A DNA stretch of 64,000 nucleotides from Thermotomaculum hydrothermale (GCF_016592575.1 NZ_AP017470.1:248001-312000); one strand, 5' to 3'. Positions 45,322-53,382 are shown, counted from the first letter of the stretch. Made by a program: numbers and translations. Notes: generated by a model not told the origin, from the letters alone.

Positions 45322-46587
45322 ATGAGAGTAAATAGTAAGCAATTGACTTATCTAGAATTATTCGCCGGGGCAGGTGGACTGGCCGAGGGCTTTTCAAGTG
45401 CCGGATTTACGCCAGTAGCATATGTAGAAATGGACAGATATGCCTCACTTACTCTTAAAACGCGAATTGTTTATCATTATCTTGTAAAAAAAGGAAAAGC
45501 GGGTATTTACACAAAATATTTGCAAAAGAAAATATCAAGAGAAGAACTTTATGGAATGGTCCCTAATATTGAATTAAACACAGTTATAAATGAAGAAATT
45601 AGTGAAGAAAATATTTACTATTTGATAGGTGTGATTCAGAATAAAATGAAACAGAAAAAAATAGAGAATGTAGATGTGATAGTTGGTGGGCCGCCCTGTC
45701 AGGCATACTCTCTTATTGGAAGAGCCAGGGATCCATACAGGATGAAAAATGATAGAAGAAATTACCTTTATCAGCTTTATGTTAAATTTCTGGAGGTGTT
45801 TAAACCAAAGGTTTTTGTATTTGAAAATGTCCCGGGATTGCTTTCAGCAGGGAATGGGAAACTATGGGAAGATGTGCAAAGGTATTTCAAAGAAGCGGGA
45901 TTTAAAATAGAATATAAAATCTTAAATGCCTATGATTTTGGTGTGTTACAAAACAGAAAAAGGATTATTGTTATTGGGTGGAGGATAGAATTAAATCTAG
46001 AATATCCTGAATTTGAAAAAGATTCCTATGTCGAAAAGTTCAATGTTAAGGAAGTATTTAAAGATCTTCCCCCTCTAAAACCCGGCGAAAAAATGTATAC
46101 TGGTGAATACATTGGAGAACCTTCTGAATATTTAAAATACTATGGGATAAGAAACAATGATGATATTCTCACCCTGCATATTGCAAGAAATCACAATGAA
46201 AGAGACAGGAGAATCTATAAATTATATATTGAAGCATGGATGAAAGAAAAAAGAAGGCCCGAATATAATGAACTGCCGGAAGAGCTTAAAACGCATAGAA
46301 ACAGAAAGGCATTTAAAGATAGATTTAAAGTTGTTGCTCCTGATTTACCATATTCTCAGACTATTGTAGCCCACCTTGGTAAAGATGGACATTATTTTAT
46401 ACATCCGGATATAAATCAACTTCGCTCAATTTCGGTAAGAGAGGCTGCCAGATTGCAATCTTTTCCGGATAATTTTTACTTTGAAGGACCCATGACTGCA
46501 ATGTTCCGTCAGATAGGAAACGCCGTTCCTCCGCTTATGGCACAAAAAATTGCTGAAAAAATAAAGGAGATGATAAATGCTTTATAA
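45322..46587 (+). CDS. DNA (cytosine-5)-methyltransferase
   Basis: 421 residues with all C5-methylase motifs: I (LELFAGAGGLAEGF), IV (VGGPPCQAYS, catalytic Cys126), VI (FVFENVPGLL), VIII (LQNRKRIIVIG), IX (REAARLQSFPD) and X (RQIGNAVPPLMA). The stretch between motifs I and IV is long (about 100 residues with charged helices). It transfers a methyl group from S-adenosylmethionine to cytosine C5 in a target that the variable region (about 240-350) recognises; the target cannot be read from sequence. First large gene of a four-gene operon with a GHKL/histidine-kinase protein, a receiver-like protein and a T:G glycosylase. It overlaps the next gene by 11 nt. No endonuclease gene adjoins it. Confidence 0.95.
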   Translation: MRVNSKQLTYLELFAGAGGLAEGFSSAGFTPVAYVEMDRYASLTLKTRIVYHYLVKKGKAGIYTKYLQKKISREELYGMVPNIELNTVINEEISEENIYYLIGVIQNKMKQKKIENVDVIVGGPPCQAYSLIGRARDPYRMKNDRRNYLYQLYVKFLEVFKPKVFVFENVPGLLSAGNGKLWEDVQRYFKEAGFKIEYKILNAYDFGVLQNRKRIIVIGWRIELNLEYPEFEKDSYVEKFNVKEVFKDLPPLKPGEKMYTGEYIGEPSEYLKYYGIRNNDDILTLHIARNHNERDRRIYKLYIEAWMKEKRRPEYNELPEELKTHRNRKAFKDRFKVVAPDLPYSQTIVAHLGKDGHYFIHPDINQLRSISVREAARLQSFPDNFYFEGPMTAMFRQIGNAVPPLMAQKIAEKIKEMINAL

Positions 46588-48769
46588 AGATGAACTCTCT
46601 TTTAGACCCAGGGCAAGGTTAATTAAGATAATTGGAGAACAACTTATATCCAGTGAGGTCATCGCGCTTGTAGAACTGGTTAGAAATTCTTATGATGCTG
46701 ATGCAACTGAAGTATTTATTAAATTAATTGATATACAGAATCCTGAGAAAGGAAAGATAATAATAGAAGATAATGGAACAGGAATGAGTCTTGAAAAAAT
46801 CAGGAATGTATGGTTAGAACCTGCCACACCTGATAAGAAAATGGAAGAATGCAAAAGATATAGCAAGTGTTTTAACAGAAAATTACTTGGAGAAAAAGGG
46901 ATCGGGAGATTTGCTGTGCATAAACTTGGAGAAAAAGTTAAATTAGTTACCAGAGCAACTATTGACTGCTTTGGAACTCTGGAAAATTATGAAACAGTGG
47001 TAGATATTAATTGGAATAAATTTTCTGAGGATAAGTATCTTGATGAAGTTAAAATAGAAATTGAAACTAGAACTCCTCAATATTTTTTGCAAAGGGGTGG
47101 AGTATATATAGAAATATCGAATATAAATCCATGGAAAGTGTCAACAATAGTAAATACAGTACGAAAACTTAAAGCACTTGAATCTCCTGATATTATTAGA
47201 AGAAGTGATAATTCTGATGGAAGCAAAACCGGTCAATTTAAGATGAAAATAGCGAGTAATAACTCTGAAATTCAGAAAGAAATAGATGCTGTCAAAAGTA
47301 TAAATGTTCTTCTTGAGTCAGCTTTTTATAAAATTCATGGAGTAGTAGATGAACAAGGCATTTTACACTTCACTTATTCATTCAATAGACCAGATTATCC
47401 AGAGCTTTCAAGAAGTATCCCGGGGGGAAAAATTGATTTAAAAGAATTCATCCTAAATTTTTTAGAGGAACTAAAAAAACTTTACGAGTCTAAGAACGAA
47501 ACTAATAAAGAGAAAAATCAAAAGAATTTTTATAAAGATATTTTTCCTGGCAAGTTTTATGTGGATTTTTATGTATGGGATCTTGATTCATCAGCTTTAA
47601 AAGTAGCAGGATTGCAGATGGAATACAAGACTGTTATCAAACCAAATGCAGGCGTTAGGGTTTATCGTGATGGATTCAGAGTTTGGCCTTACGGTGAAGA
47701 AGATGATGATTGGCTTGGGTTAGACCTCAGGAGATTAAACGCCCCAAAGGAAAGATTAATCAGCAGGAATCAAATAGTAGGATTTATAAATATATCTTCT
47801 GAAAGAAATCCACTGCTTATTGATCAGTCCAACAGAGAGGGATTGATAAAAAATACTCAATACGAGGTTTTCTACGAACTTGTGAAAGCTTCTCTAAAGC
47901 ATATGTCCAACCTTCGGAAGCAGGATAAAACAAAGATGGATAAAGCAAAAGAAAAGAGTAAATATGACGATGAGGTTACTCAAACTATTTCTAATCTTAA
48001 AAATAAGTTAAGAAGGAACAAGCATTATGATCTCTATAAAGAGGACGTAGAAAAAATTGAAAAGGTCTACAAAGAAAGAGTAACAGATATTCTGGATAGA
48101 TATATGCAGGCAGCTGCAATAGGAATTAGCTATACACTCCCTGTTCATGAATTGAATATCAGGTTTAAATCAATCAATTCTTTAATAAAAGAAATAGAAA
48201 AGAATCCTTTGTTTTTAAATGATTATATACGAGAACTGGAGAATTTAATTGAAAATACGCAGAATATAGTAAAAGCAATTGGTAATTTGATGCAAAGAAA
48301 GAAACGAAAAGAGGTTCTTCTATTAAAGGTTGTTAAAAATGCTATCAAAATAAAAGAAAGGGAATTAAAAGAATTTGATATTAAAGTTTCAATTGTCGGA
48401 GATCTCCAGCAAAAGGCAGTTATAATTGAGAATCTTGTAGGTACAGCCTTTCTTAATTTGGTAGATAATGCTATTTACTGGATCCGTGTGAAAAGAATGC
48501 AACTAAGAGAAAAAGGGATTTATTACAAAGGTATCATAGAAATAATATTGGGCGAAGAAGATGATAGACCTTTTATTACCATCAAAGATAATGGGACAGG
48601 TATAAAGGATCCAATTGAAATGCTCAAAGAACCTTACTACAGCAGGAAAGAGAATGGTTATGGACTCGGATTATATATTGTGGATAATATTATGACAAGG
48701 CATAATGGAAAGCTAGAAGCAAAAAATTGGAAAGAAGGAGCTGTTTTTAAATTAATATTTGAAAAATAA
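46577..48769 (+). CDS. GHKL ATPase fused to a histidine-kinase core
   Basis: 730 residues. The N-terminal GHKL domain is of the HSP90/MutL/MORC kind: N-box ELVRNSYDADA (34-44), G1 DNGTGM (65-70), G2 GEKGIGRFAVHKLG. A beta-rich middle follows (about 130-470; a transducer-like part with GVRVYRDGFRVWPYG). Residues about 510-580 form a DHp-like helical hairpin with an H-box LPVHELN (His524). The C-terminal HATPase is of kinase type: N-box LNLVDNAIYW, G1 KDNGTGI, G2 GYGLGLYIV. There is no membrane segment, so it is cytosolic. The next gene, 18 nt away, encodes a receiver-like protein, a natural phosphorelay partner. GHKL proteins of the MORC/paraMORC type are known neighbours of restriction-modification genes; the double ATPase is the unusual part. 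Confidence 0.88.
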   Translation: MLYKDELSFRPRARLIKIIGEQLISSEVIALVELVRNSYDADATEVFIKLIDIQNPEKGKIIIEDNGTGMSLEKIRNVWLEPATPDKKMEECKRYSKCFNRKLLGEKGIGRFAVHKLGEKVKLVTRATIDCFGTLENYETVVDINWNKFSEDKYLDEVKIEIETRTPQYFLQRGGVYIEISNINPWKVSTIVNTVRKLKALESPDIIRRSDNSDGSKTGQFKMKIASNNSEIQKEIDAVKSINVLLESAFYKIHGVVDEQGILHFTYSFNRPDYPELSRSIPGGKIDLKEFILNFLEELKKLYESKNETNKEKNQKNFYKDIFPGKFYVDFYVWDLDSSALKVAGLQMEYKTVIKPNAGVRVYRDGFRVWPYGEEDDDWLGLDLRRLNAPKERLISRNQIVGFINISSERNPLLIDQSNREGLIKNTQYEVFYELVKASLKHMSNLRKQDKTKMDKAKEKSKYDDEVTQTISNLKNKLRRNKHYDLYKEDVEKIEKVYKERVTDILDRYMQAAAIGISYTLPVHELNIRFKSINSLIKEIEKNPLFLNDYIRELENLIENTQNIVKAIGNLMQRKKRKEVLLLKVVKNAIKIKERELKEFDIKVSIVGDLQQKAVIIENLVGTAFLNLVDNAIYWIRVKRMQLREKGIYYKGIIEIILGEEDDRPFITIKDNGTGIKDPIEMLKEPYYSRKENGYGLGLYIVDNIMTRHNGKLEAKNWKEGAVFKLIFEK

Positions 48770-48787
48770 TATTGAAAGGGGGCTATA

Positions 48788-50236
48788 ATGATTCCAGGGA
48801 GTGCTCTGATAGTAGATGATAGATTAGAGCAGATAAAAGATTGTCTTAAAAATTCAAAAACTCTACTAAAATCAGAAAAAGAAGATATTAACAAAAAATT
48901 GGAAAACAAAGAATTAAATAAGCTTTTGGAGCTTATTTTGTATCTTAATCGAAAAGGTATACCTGTTACAATGTTTTCTTCAAATGATATTAATAATTTT
49001 GAGAATCTTATTAAAAACACTCGAAATATAAGACTCGTCTTTCTTGACCTCGATATAGACGGCGATGGAAAGGTTACTGATACTGATGAAGAAGTCATCA
49101 AACGTTTCATTGAAATATTAATAAAAAATCAAGGGTATTTCTTCCTATTTATTTTATCCAATCATAAAGAAAAATGGGAAAATGATATAAAGAGTGATTT
49201 AATACAAAAATATGAGTTTTTAAATCATATGAGTGGGGAACTGGACAAACAGGAAGATGTATTTAGTGTTATTTCAAACAAAATAAGAGAATTAAATTCC
49301 TTAAATATTATATATAGTTTTGAAAAAGAACTTAATAAAGCTCGTGATATCGTTGCAAAAAAATTTGTTGAATTTAATAAAGAAACTTGGGAATACCTTA
49401 TTTCTAAACAAAAAAAAGAAGTAGGAGATTTATGGGAATTTGAAATGATTACCTTATTGCTAAATTTGATAAAGCAAAGTATGGAAAAAAGTAAAGTGTT
49501 CTTACGCCACTCTAACAATGATAATCAAGAAAATAATAATAGAGATAATAATAAAGAAGATTATGATAATAATAAGAATAACAATGATAATCAAGAAAAT
49601 AATGGTGATGAATCATATGATATTGAAATGATAAGTAAAATCTATAGAAGTTTTAATTATGTAGAGAATGTACCTAGCACTGTCATTTTTACTGGAAATC
49701 TATACAAAACTAATAAAAATGATGTAGAAAAAGAGTATGCTCTTATTTTGACTCCTGAATGTGACATAGCTCAAAGTAAAAATATAGATAGATATGTAGT
49801 GGTCTATGGATTTAATGTTAATGATAACTTTAACAACTCTTATAATAGAACCGATGATAATGTCCCTATATTTGTTAAGAGGGCTGGAAGGGATAGAAAT
49901 AATTCTGAGAAATGGAAAAGTTTCAACTCTCTCAATAAAATAAAAAATCCAAATCAATATATTTATTTGCTTCCATTTGCAATTGAAGAAGGTAAGAATA
50001 GCAATGGCCAAAAAAAAATCTATAAGCATATAGGATTGGATTTTAGAATAATAGAGTCAATATCTGCAAATAAAATGTATAGCTGGAAATTAAAATTAAG
50101 AGTCAATGACCCATTAATGGTGGATATTCAGAATAAATTCTCAAATCTTTTTAACAGAAAAGGAATACCATCACTATTACCAGAGAAAATGAAATTAATA
50201 TATGAAAAAACAGACGAAGATAAAACAAGTTCATAA
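48788..50236 (+). CDS. Receiver-like protein with Asn-rich linker and unknown C-terminal domain
   Basis: 482 residues with AAAGGGGG before the ATG. Residues 1-150 read as a response-regulator receiver: ALIVDD (Asp10, Asp11), RLVFLDLDI (likely phospho-Asp87), FLFILSN (Ser124). Asp87 is directly followed by DIDGDGKVTDTD, which fits an EF-hand/dockerin calcium loop. The segment between the acid pair and Asp87 is longer than usual. After a helical part, residues about 243-275 are an Asn/Asp/Glu linker with an internal repeat. The C-terminal domain (about 290-465) has ALILTPECDIAQSK, YIYLLPFAIEE, GLDFRIIESI and FNRKGIPSLLP; I do not recognise an enzyme. It is the candidate effector of the locus. 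It overlaps the glycosylase gene by 35 nt. Confidence 0.75.
   Translation: MIPGSALIVDDRLEQIKDCLKNSKTLLKSEKEDINKKLENKELNKLLELILYLNRKGIPVTMFSSNDINNFENLIKNTRNIRLVFLDLDIDGDGKVTDTDEEVIKRFIEILIKNQGYFFLFILSNHKEKWENDIKSDLIQKYEFLNHMSGELDKQEDVFSVISNKIRELNSLNIIYSFEKELNKARDIVAKKFVEFNKETWEYLISKQKKEVGDLWEFEMITLLLNLIKQSMEKSKVFLRHSNNDNQENNNRDNNKEDYDNNKNNNDNQENNGDESYDIEMISKIYRSFNYVENVPSTVIFTGNLYKTNKNDVEKEYALILTPECDIAQSKNIDRYVVVYGFNVNDNFNNSYNRTDDNVPIFVKRAGRDRNNSEKWKSFNSLNKIKNPNQYIYLLPFAIEEGKNSNGQKKIYKHIGLDFRIIESISANKMYSWKLKLRVNDPLMVDIQNKFSNLFNRKGIPSLLPEKMKLIYEKTDEDKTSS
49513..49603 (+). repeat. 25-nt direct repeat in the Asn-rich linker
   Basis: The same 25 nt, beginning TAACAATGATAATC, occur at 49513-49537 and 49579-49603, 66 nt apart and in the same reading frame, with AATAAT-rich DNA between them. 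Loss or gain of one unit would keep the frame. Confidence 0.85.
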
Positions 50237-50870
50237 TAATATTCTGGATTGGTTCAATCAATACGCCCGTGATTTCCCTTGGAGACATACAAAAGATCCC
50301 TATAAAATAATGATTGCAGAGTTTATGCTTCATAGAACAAGAGCGGAACAGGTTGTGCCAGTGTATAATGAATTTACAAAAAAATATCCAGATGTGTTTG
50401 CCCTGGTTTGCGCAAATTCAGATGATATAAGAAAGGTTACTGAGCATCTAGGACTTCACTGGAGAAGTGAACATTTTATAAAGTCTGCAAAATACATTGT
50501 AGAAAAACATAATGGTGAACTCCCTGAAGATTATAAAGATCTAAGAAAAATACCGGGTATTGGTGAATACATTGCTGGTGCTATATTAACAGTGTGTTTC
50601 AATAAACCCACTCCTGTTGTTGACAGTAATATAGCGCGGTTTATAAACAGGTTTTATGGATTGAATCTGAAAGGAGAAATCAGAAGAAAAAAAGAAATTG
50701 TACAGAAAGCTAAAGAAATATTTAATCATGATAACCCTGGTCAGTTACTGTTTGCAATGGTGGATTTTACCGCCCTTGTATGCAAACCACAAAAACCGAA
50801 TTGTGATTCCTGCCCTTTAAAGTTTTTATGCAGTCTAAACAAAGAGCAAAAGATAGTGGAAGAAAGTTGA
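50202..50870 (+). CDS. T:G mismatch DNA glycosylase (Mig/EndoIII-MutY superfamily)
   Basis: 222 residues of the HhH-GPD family. ARDFPWRHTKDPYKIMIAE begins the fold, the helix-hairpin-helix is KIPGIGEYIAGAI, the catalytic Asp is 141 (VVDSNIARF), and the Fe-S cluster is C194-X6-C201-X2-C204-X5-C210. At the position of the EndoIII lyase Lys the residue is Tyr123, as in Mig.MthI, the thymine-DNA glycosylase beside a GGCC methylase in Methanothermobacter; MutY has Ser there and a different MLQQT motif, here MLHRT. It should remove T from T:G pairs formed by deamination of 5-methylcytosine, protecting the host of the adjacent methylase. It starts inside the previous gene. Confidence 0.88.
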   Translation: MKKQTKIKQVHNNILDWFNQYARDFPWRHTKDPYKIMIAEFMLHRTRAEQVVPVYNEFTKKYPDVFALVCANSDDIRKVTEHLGLHWRSEHFIKSAKYIVEKHNGELPEDYKDLRKIPGIGEYIAGAILTVCFNKPTPVVDSNIARFINRFYGLNLKGEIRRKKEIVQKAKEIFNHDNPGQLLFAMVDFTALVCKPQKPNCDSCPLKFLCSLNKEQKIVEES

Positions 50871-50970
50871 ATTAACTATTGATATTTTAGATTTTTGTCT
50901 GTACATAACCTCTAAATTTTGCTTTTTAGATTAAAAGAATTTTGTAGGAATTTATTTGTCAATTTTAAAG

Positions 50971-50998
50971 TTGATATTTTTGAGGATGTTGGTATAAT
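50971..50998 (+). promoter_or_regulatory. Sigma-70 promoter of the tRNA gene
   Basis: TTGATA (50971-50976), 16-nt spacer, TATAAT (50993-50998); transcription would begin near 51005, about 19 nt before the tRNA. Confidence 0.7.
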
Positions 50999-51023
50999 TT
51001 TTCTGGTAGTTATTTGAAAATTT

Positions 51024-51099
51024 GGGCCCGTAGCTCAACTGGTAGAGCTTCCGGCTCATAACCGGACGGTAGCAGGTTCGAGTCCTGCCGGGCCCACCA
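51024..51099 (+). tRNA. tRNA with CAT anticodon (probably elongator tRNA-Met)
   Basis: 76 nt forming a complete cloverleaf: acceptor GGGCCCG / CGGGCCC, D arm GCTC...GAGC, anticodon stem TCCGG / CCGGA with loop CTCATAA (anticodon CAT), T arm GCAGG TTCGAGT CCTGC, and an encoded 3' CCA. The start does not look like initiator tRNA because the first acceptor pair is matched. tRNA-Ile2 with a lysidine-modified CAT is the alternative. Confidence 0.95.
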
Positions 51100-51167
51100 T
51101 TTTGAAGGAAGTGGGAGTGGGTATAACGGATTTTCTGGAATTAACAATTTTAAATTAAATAGAATAG

Positions 51168-51201
51168 GGTGTTCTTCGGTTAAGAAGAACACCTTTTTTT
51201 T
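51168..51201 (+). terminator. Rho-independent terminator after the tRNA
   Basis: A 9-bp stem GGTGTTCTT / AAGAACACC with an 8-nt loop and eight T. The T tract runs directly into the ribosome binding site of the next gene. Confidence 0.92.
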
Positions 51202-51213
51202 ATGGAGGGGACA

Positions 51214-51939
51214 TTGAGAACAATACTTTCAAAACTCTGGGATTATCAAGCGGCTATACTGGAAATTGCAAGGCTTAACAAAGCCTTAAAGACTTATCCT
51301 GAATCAATCAGGACTCTGGAAACAGAAATCAAGACAATAGAAAAAAAACTAACCAAAACCAAAACTGAGCTGGACGAAAATAAGGATACTCAGAAAAAGA
51401 GGGAAGAGTATCTTGAAATGTGCAAAACAAACCTTGAAAAGTATGAAAGCGATTTAATGGAAGTTACAAATCAGAAAGATTATTCGGCTGTTTTAAACGA
51501 GATTGATTACGCAAAAAAGGAAATTCATAACACCGAAGAAGAGTTGATAAAACTTTTTGAAGAAATAGAGAAGAATGAAAAGTTAATTGATGAATTTACT
51601 CAGGTTTTGTCAACAAAGAAAGAAGAACTTGACAAAGCGCTGGAAGATTTTAAAGCAACAAATCAGGAGCAGATAAAGAGAAGGGATGAGCTTCTTGAGG
51701 TTAAAAAGAAGCTTGAGAGCGAAATTCCTTTAAAATATTTGAAAGTGTTTTACAATATCGCCAAAAAGAGAAACGGGATAGGGGTGGCGACAATAGAGAA
51801 TGAAACCTGTTCTGCATGCCACATGAAAATAAGGCCACAGAAGATAAATGAGATAAAGAAGCATCCAGACAGCCTGTATTACTGTGAAAATTGCCAGAGG
51901 ATTCTGGTTTTAATTCCTGAAGATGACAATAGCGAGTAA
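51214..51939 (+). CDS. Coiled-coil protein with C-terminal C4 zinc ribbon (COG1579)
   Basis: 241 residues from a TTG at 51214 with GGAGG 5 nt upstream; the ATG at 51202 lies in front of that site and is less likely. Residues about 10-175 form a long antiparallel coiled coil rich in Lys and Glu, and the C-terminus has a zinc ribbon, CSACHMKIRP then YYCENCQRIL. COG1579 (DUF164) members are thought to bind nucleic acid or act at the cell envelope, but the role is unclear. The start lies just after a terminator, which raises the question of its promoter. It overlaps yggS by 17 nt. Confidence 0.86.
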   Translation: MRTILSKLWDYQAAILEIARLNKALKTYPESIRTLETEIKTIEKKLTKTKTELDENKDTQKKREEYLEMCKTNLEKYESDLMEVTNQKDYSAVLNEIDYAKKEIHNTEEELIKLFEEIEKNEKLIDEFTQVLSTKKEELDKALEDFKATNQEQIKRRDELLEVKKKLESEIPLKYLKVFYNIAKKRNGIGVATIENETCSACHMKIRPQKINEIKKHPDSLYYCENCQRILVLIPEDDNSE

Positions 51940-52621
51940 TATTGAACGAATAAAAAAAAGAGTAAAAGCTGCATGCAAAAGGGCAAATAGAAGCCCTGAC
52001 GAAGTTAAAATTGTTGCGGTTTCTAAATTGCATCCTGTGGAAAAAATAATTGAGGCTTATTCAAACGGATTAAGAATTTTTGGAGAAAACAGGGTTCAGG
52101 AAGCAAAGGAAAAGTTTGAAATTTTAAAGGATTACCAGATTGAATGGCACCTAATCGGGCATCTTCAGAAAAACAAGGTTAAGTATGCAGTTAATATTTT
52201 TGATTTTATCCATTCAATAGACAGTATTGAACTTGCTGAAAAGGTTGAAAAAAGGCTTGAGAAAATAGGAAAAACAATAAAAGGCTTTATTCAGGTTAAA
52301 TTATCTGAAGAGGAAACAAAGCATGGTGTTTTAATTGAAGAGCTTGATAACCTTGCAAGGTTTTGCAGAAATTTGAATTATGTGAAAATAATTGGGTTGA
52401 TGACTGTTCCCCCATATTTTGACGATGTTGAAAAGGTAAGGCCTTACTTTGTAAAATTGAGGGAATTAAGGGACAAATTAAATAAAGAGGTGTTTGAAAA
52501 TAGCTTAACTGAATTATCAATGGGAATGACCCACGATTTTGAGGTTGCAATTGAAGAGGGTGCGACTTATGTTAGAATAGGGACAGGAATTTTCGGAGAA
52601 AGGAACTATGATGGTAATTAA
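51923..52621 (+). CDS. yggS: YggS/PLPBP family pyridoxal-phosphate homeostasis protein
   Basis: 232 residues. PLP-binding Lys is in VAVSKLHP; further family motifs are FGENRVQEAKEKF, WHLIGHLQKNK and the ELSMGMTHDFEVAI stretch with RIGTGIFGER at the end. The protein is a single-domain TIM barrel that keeps PLP and amino-acid pools balanced. It is followed by yggT and divIVA, the same order as in many bacteria, often next to cell-division genes. Confidence 0.95.
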   Translation: MTIASNIERIKKRVKAACKRANRSPDEVKIVAVSKLHPVEKIIEAYSNGLRIFGENRVQEAKEKFEILKDYQIEWHLIGHLQKNKVKYAVNIFDFIHSIDSIELAEKVEKRLEKIGKTIKGFIQVKLSEEETKHGVLIEELDNLARFCRNLNYVKIIGLMTVPPYFDDVEKVRPYFVKLRELRDKLNKEVFENSLTELSMGMTHDFEVAIEEGATYVRIGTGIFGERNYDGN

Positions 52622-52904
52622 TGCTTTTCTTGTTGCGTTATTTTCAGTTGTTTTCATGTTAATAGACCTTTATGTGTGGATTGTGATTATAAGGGCTCTT
52701 GTTACCTGGGTAAATGCAGACCCATACAATCCAATAGTTAGAATACTGTCTCAGCTTGTTGACCCTGTAACAATGAGAATTCGCAGATGGTTGCCATTTG
52801 TAAGGGTGGGTATGGTTGATTTATCCCCTCTTGTTCTGGTTTTTTTCCTTTACTTTGTAAAGGTCTTTTTAAGAATGTTGTTGATAAATATGCATTTAAT
52901 GTGA
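52608..52904 (+). CDS. yggT: YggT family membrane protein
   Basis: 98 residues, two membrane helices. The family signature RALVTWVNADPYNPIVRILSQLVDPV is followed by a basic loop (RIRRWLPF) and a second helix (PLVLVFFLYFVKVFL). Two in-frame ATGs follow each other at 52608 and 52611; either could be used. Role unknown, implicated in osmotic tolerance or factor assembly. Overlaps yggS by 14 nt. Confidence 0.9.
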   Translation: MMVINAFLVALFSVVFMLIDLYVWIVIIRALVTWVNADPYNPIVRILSQLVDPVTMRIRRWLPFVRVGMVDLSPLVLVFFLYFVKVFLRMLLINMHLM

Positions 52905-52911
52905 GGTTATT

Positions 52912-53382
52912 ATGAAATTTACTCCGATGGACATAATCAATAGAGATTTTTCAAAGAAATTAAGGGGATACAACAAAGAAGAGGTTAAGAACTTTCTCTC
53001 AATGGTTGCAGAGGATTTTGAGGAATTGATAAATGAAAATGTTCAGTTGAAAAAAAAGCTGCAGACACTTGAAAATGATTATGAGGATTTAAAAAAGAAG
53101 GAAGAGATTTTAAGGGACACACTTTTAATGGCACAGCAGACAAAAGAGGATATAAAAAACAATGCATTGAAAGAAGCTGAGATGATTGTTAAAGAGAGCG
53201 AAATTCAGGCTGAGAAAATAATAAACAATGCTTATCAGAAAATAGAAGATTTAAAGGGAGAGATAGAAGAGTTAAGGAGAGAGAAATTCAGGCTTGTCTC
53301 TGAGTTAAAGAGGGTGATTGAATTTACTGAAAGGTTTATAGAGGGAATTGAAGAGGGGCAGCAAAATGAGAATACTGATTAA
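52912..53382 (+). CDS. divIVA: DivIVA-domain protein
   Basis: 156 residues. The N-terminus has the membrane-curvature motif MKFTPMDIINRDFSKKLRGYN with YNKEEVKNFL, followed by a long coiled coil (about 35-150). DivIVA-like proteins mark negatively curved membrane at poles or septa and recruit partners. Overlaps hutI by 17 nt, so the two are co-transcribed. Confidence 0.92.
   Translation: MKFTPMDIINRDFSKKLRGYNKEEVKNFLSMVAEDFEELINENVQLKKKLQTLENDYEDLKKKEEILRDTLLMAQQTKEDIKNNALKEAEMIVKESEIQAEKIINNAYQKIEDLKGEIEELRREKFRLVSELKRVIEFTERFIEGIEEGQQNENTD

Noticed and set aside
49513-49603. CRISPR-like or mobile repeat in the linker
   Set aside because: Only two copies, in frame, within low-complexity Asn codons; better explained by duplication within the gene.
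50202-50870. MutY adenine glycosylase as the identity of the HhH-GPD protein
   Set aside because: It lacks the MLQQT motif and the C-terminal NUDIX-like domain and has Tyr at the key position, as in Mig enzymes.
51024-51099. tRNA gene as the integration site of the neighbouring island
   Set aside because: The island lies on the 5' side of the tRNA. I saw no repeat of the tRNA 3' end near 44882-45320 and no integrase gene.
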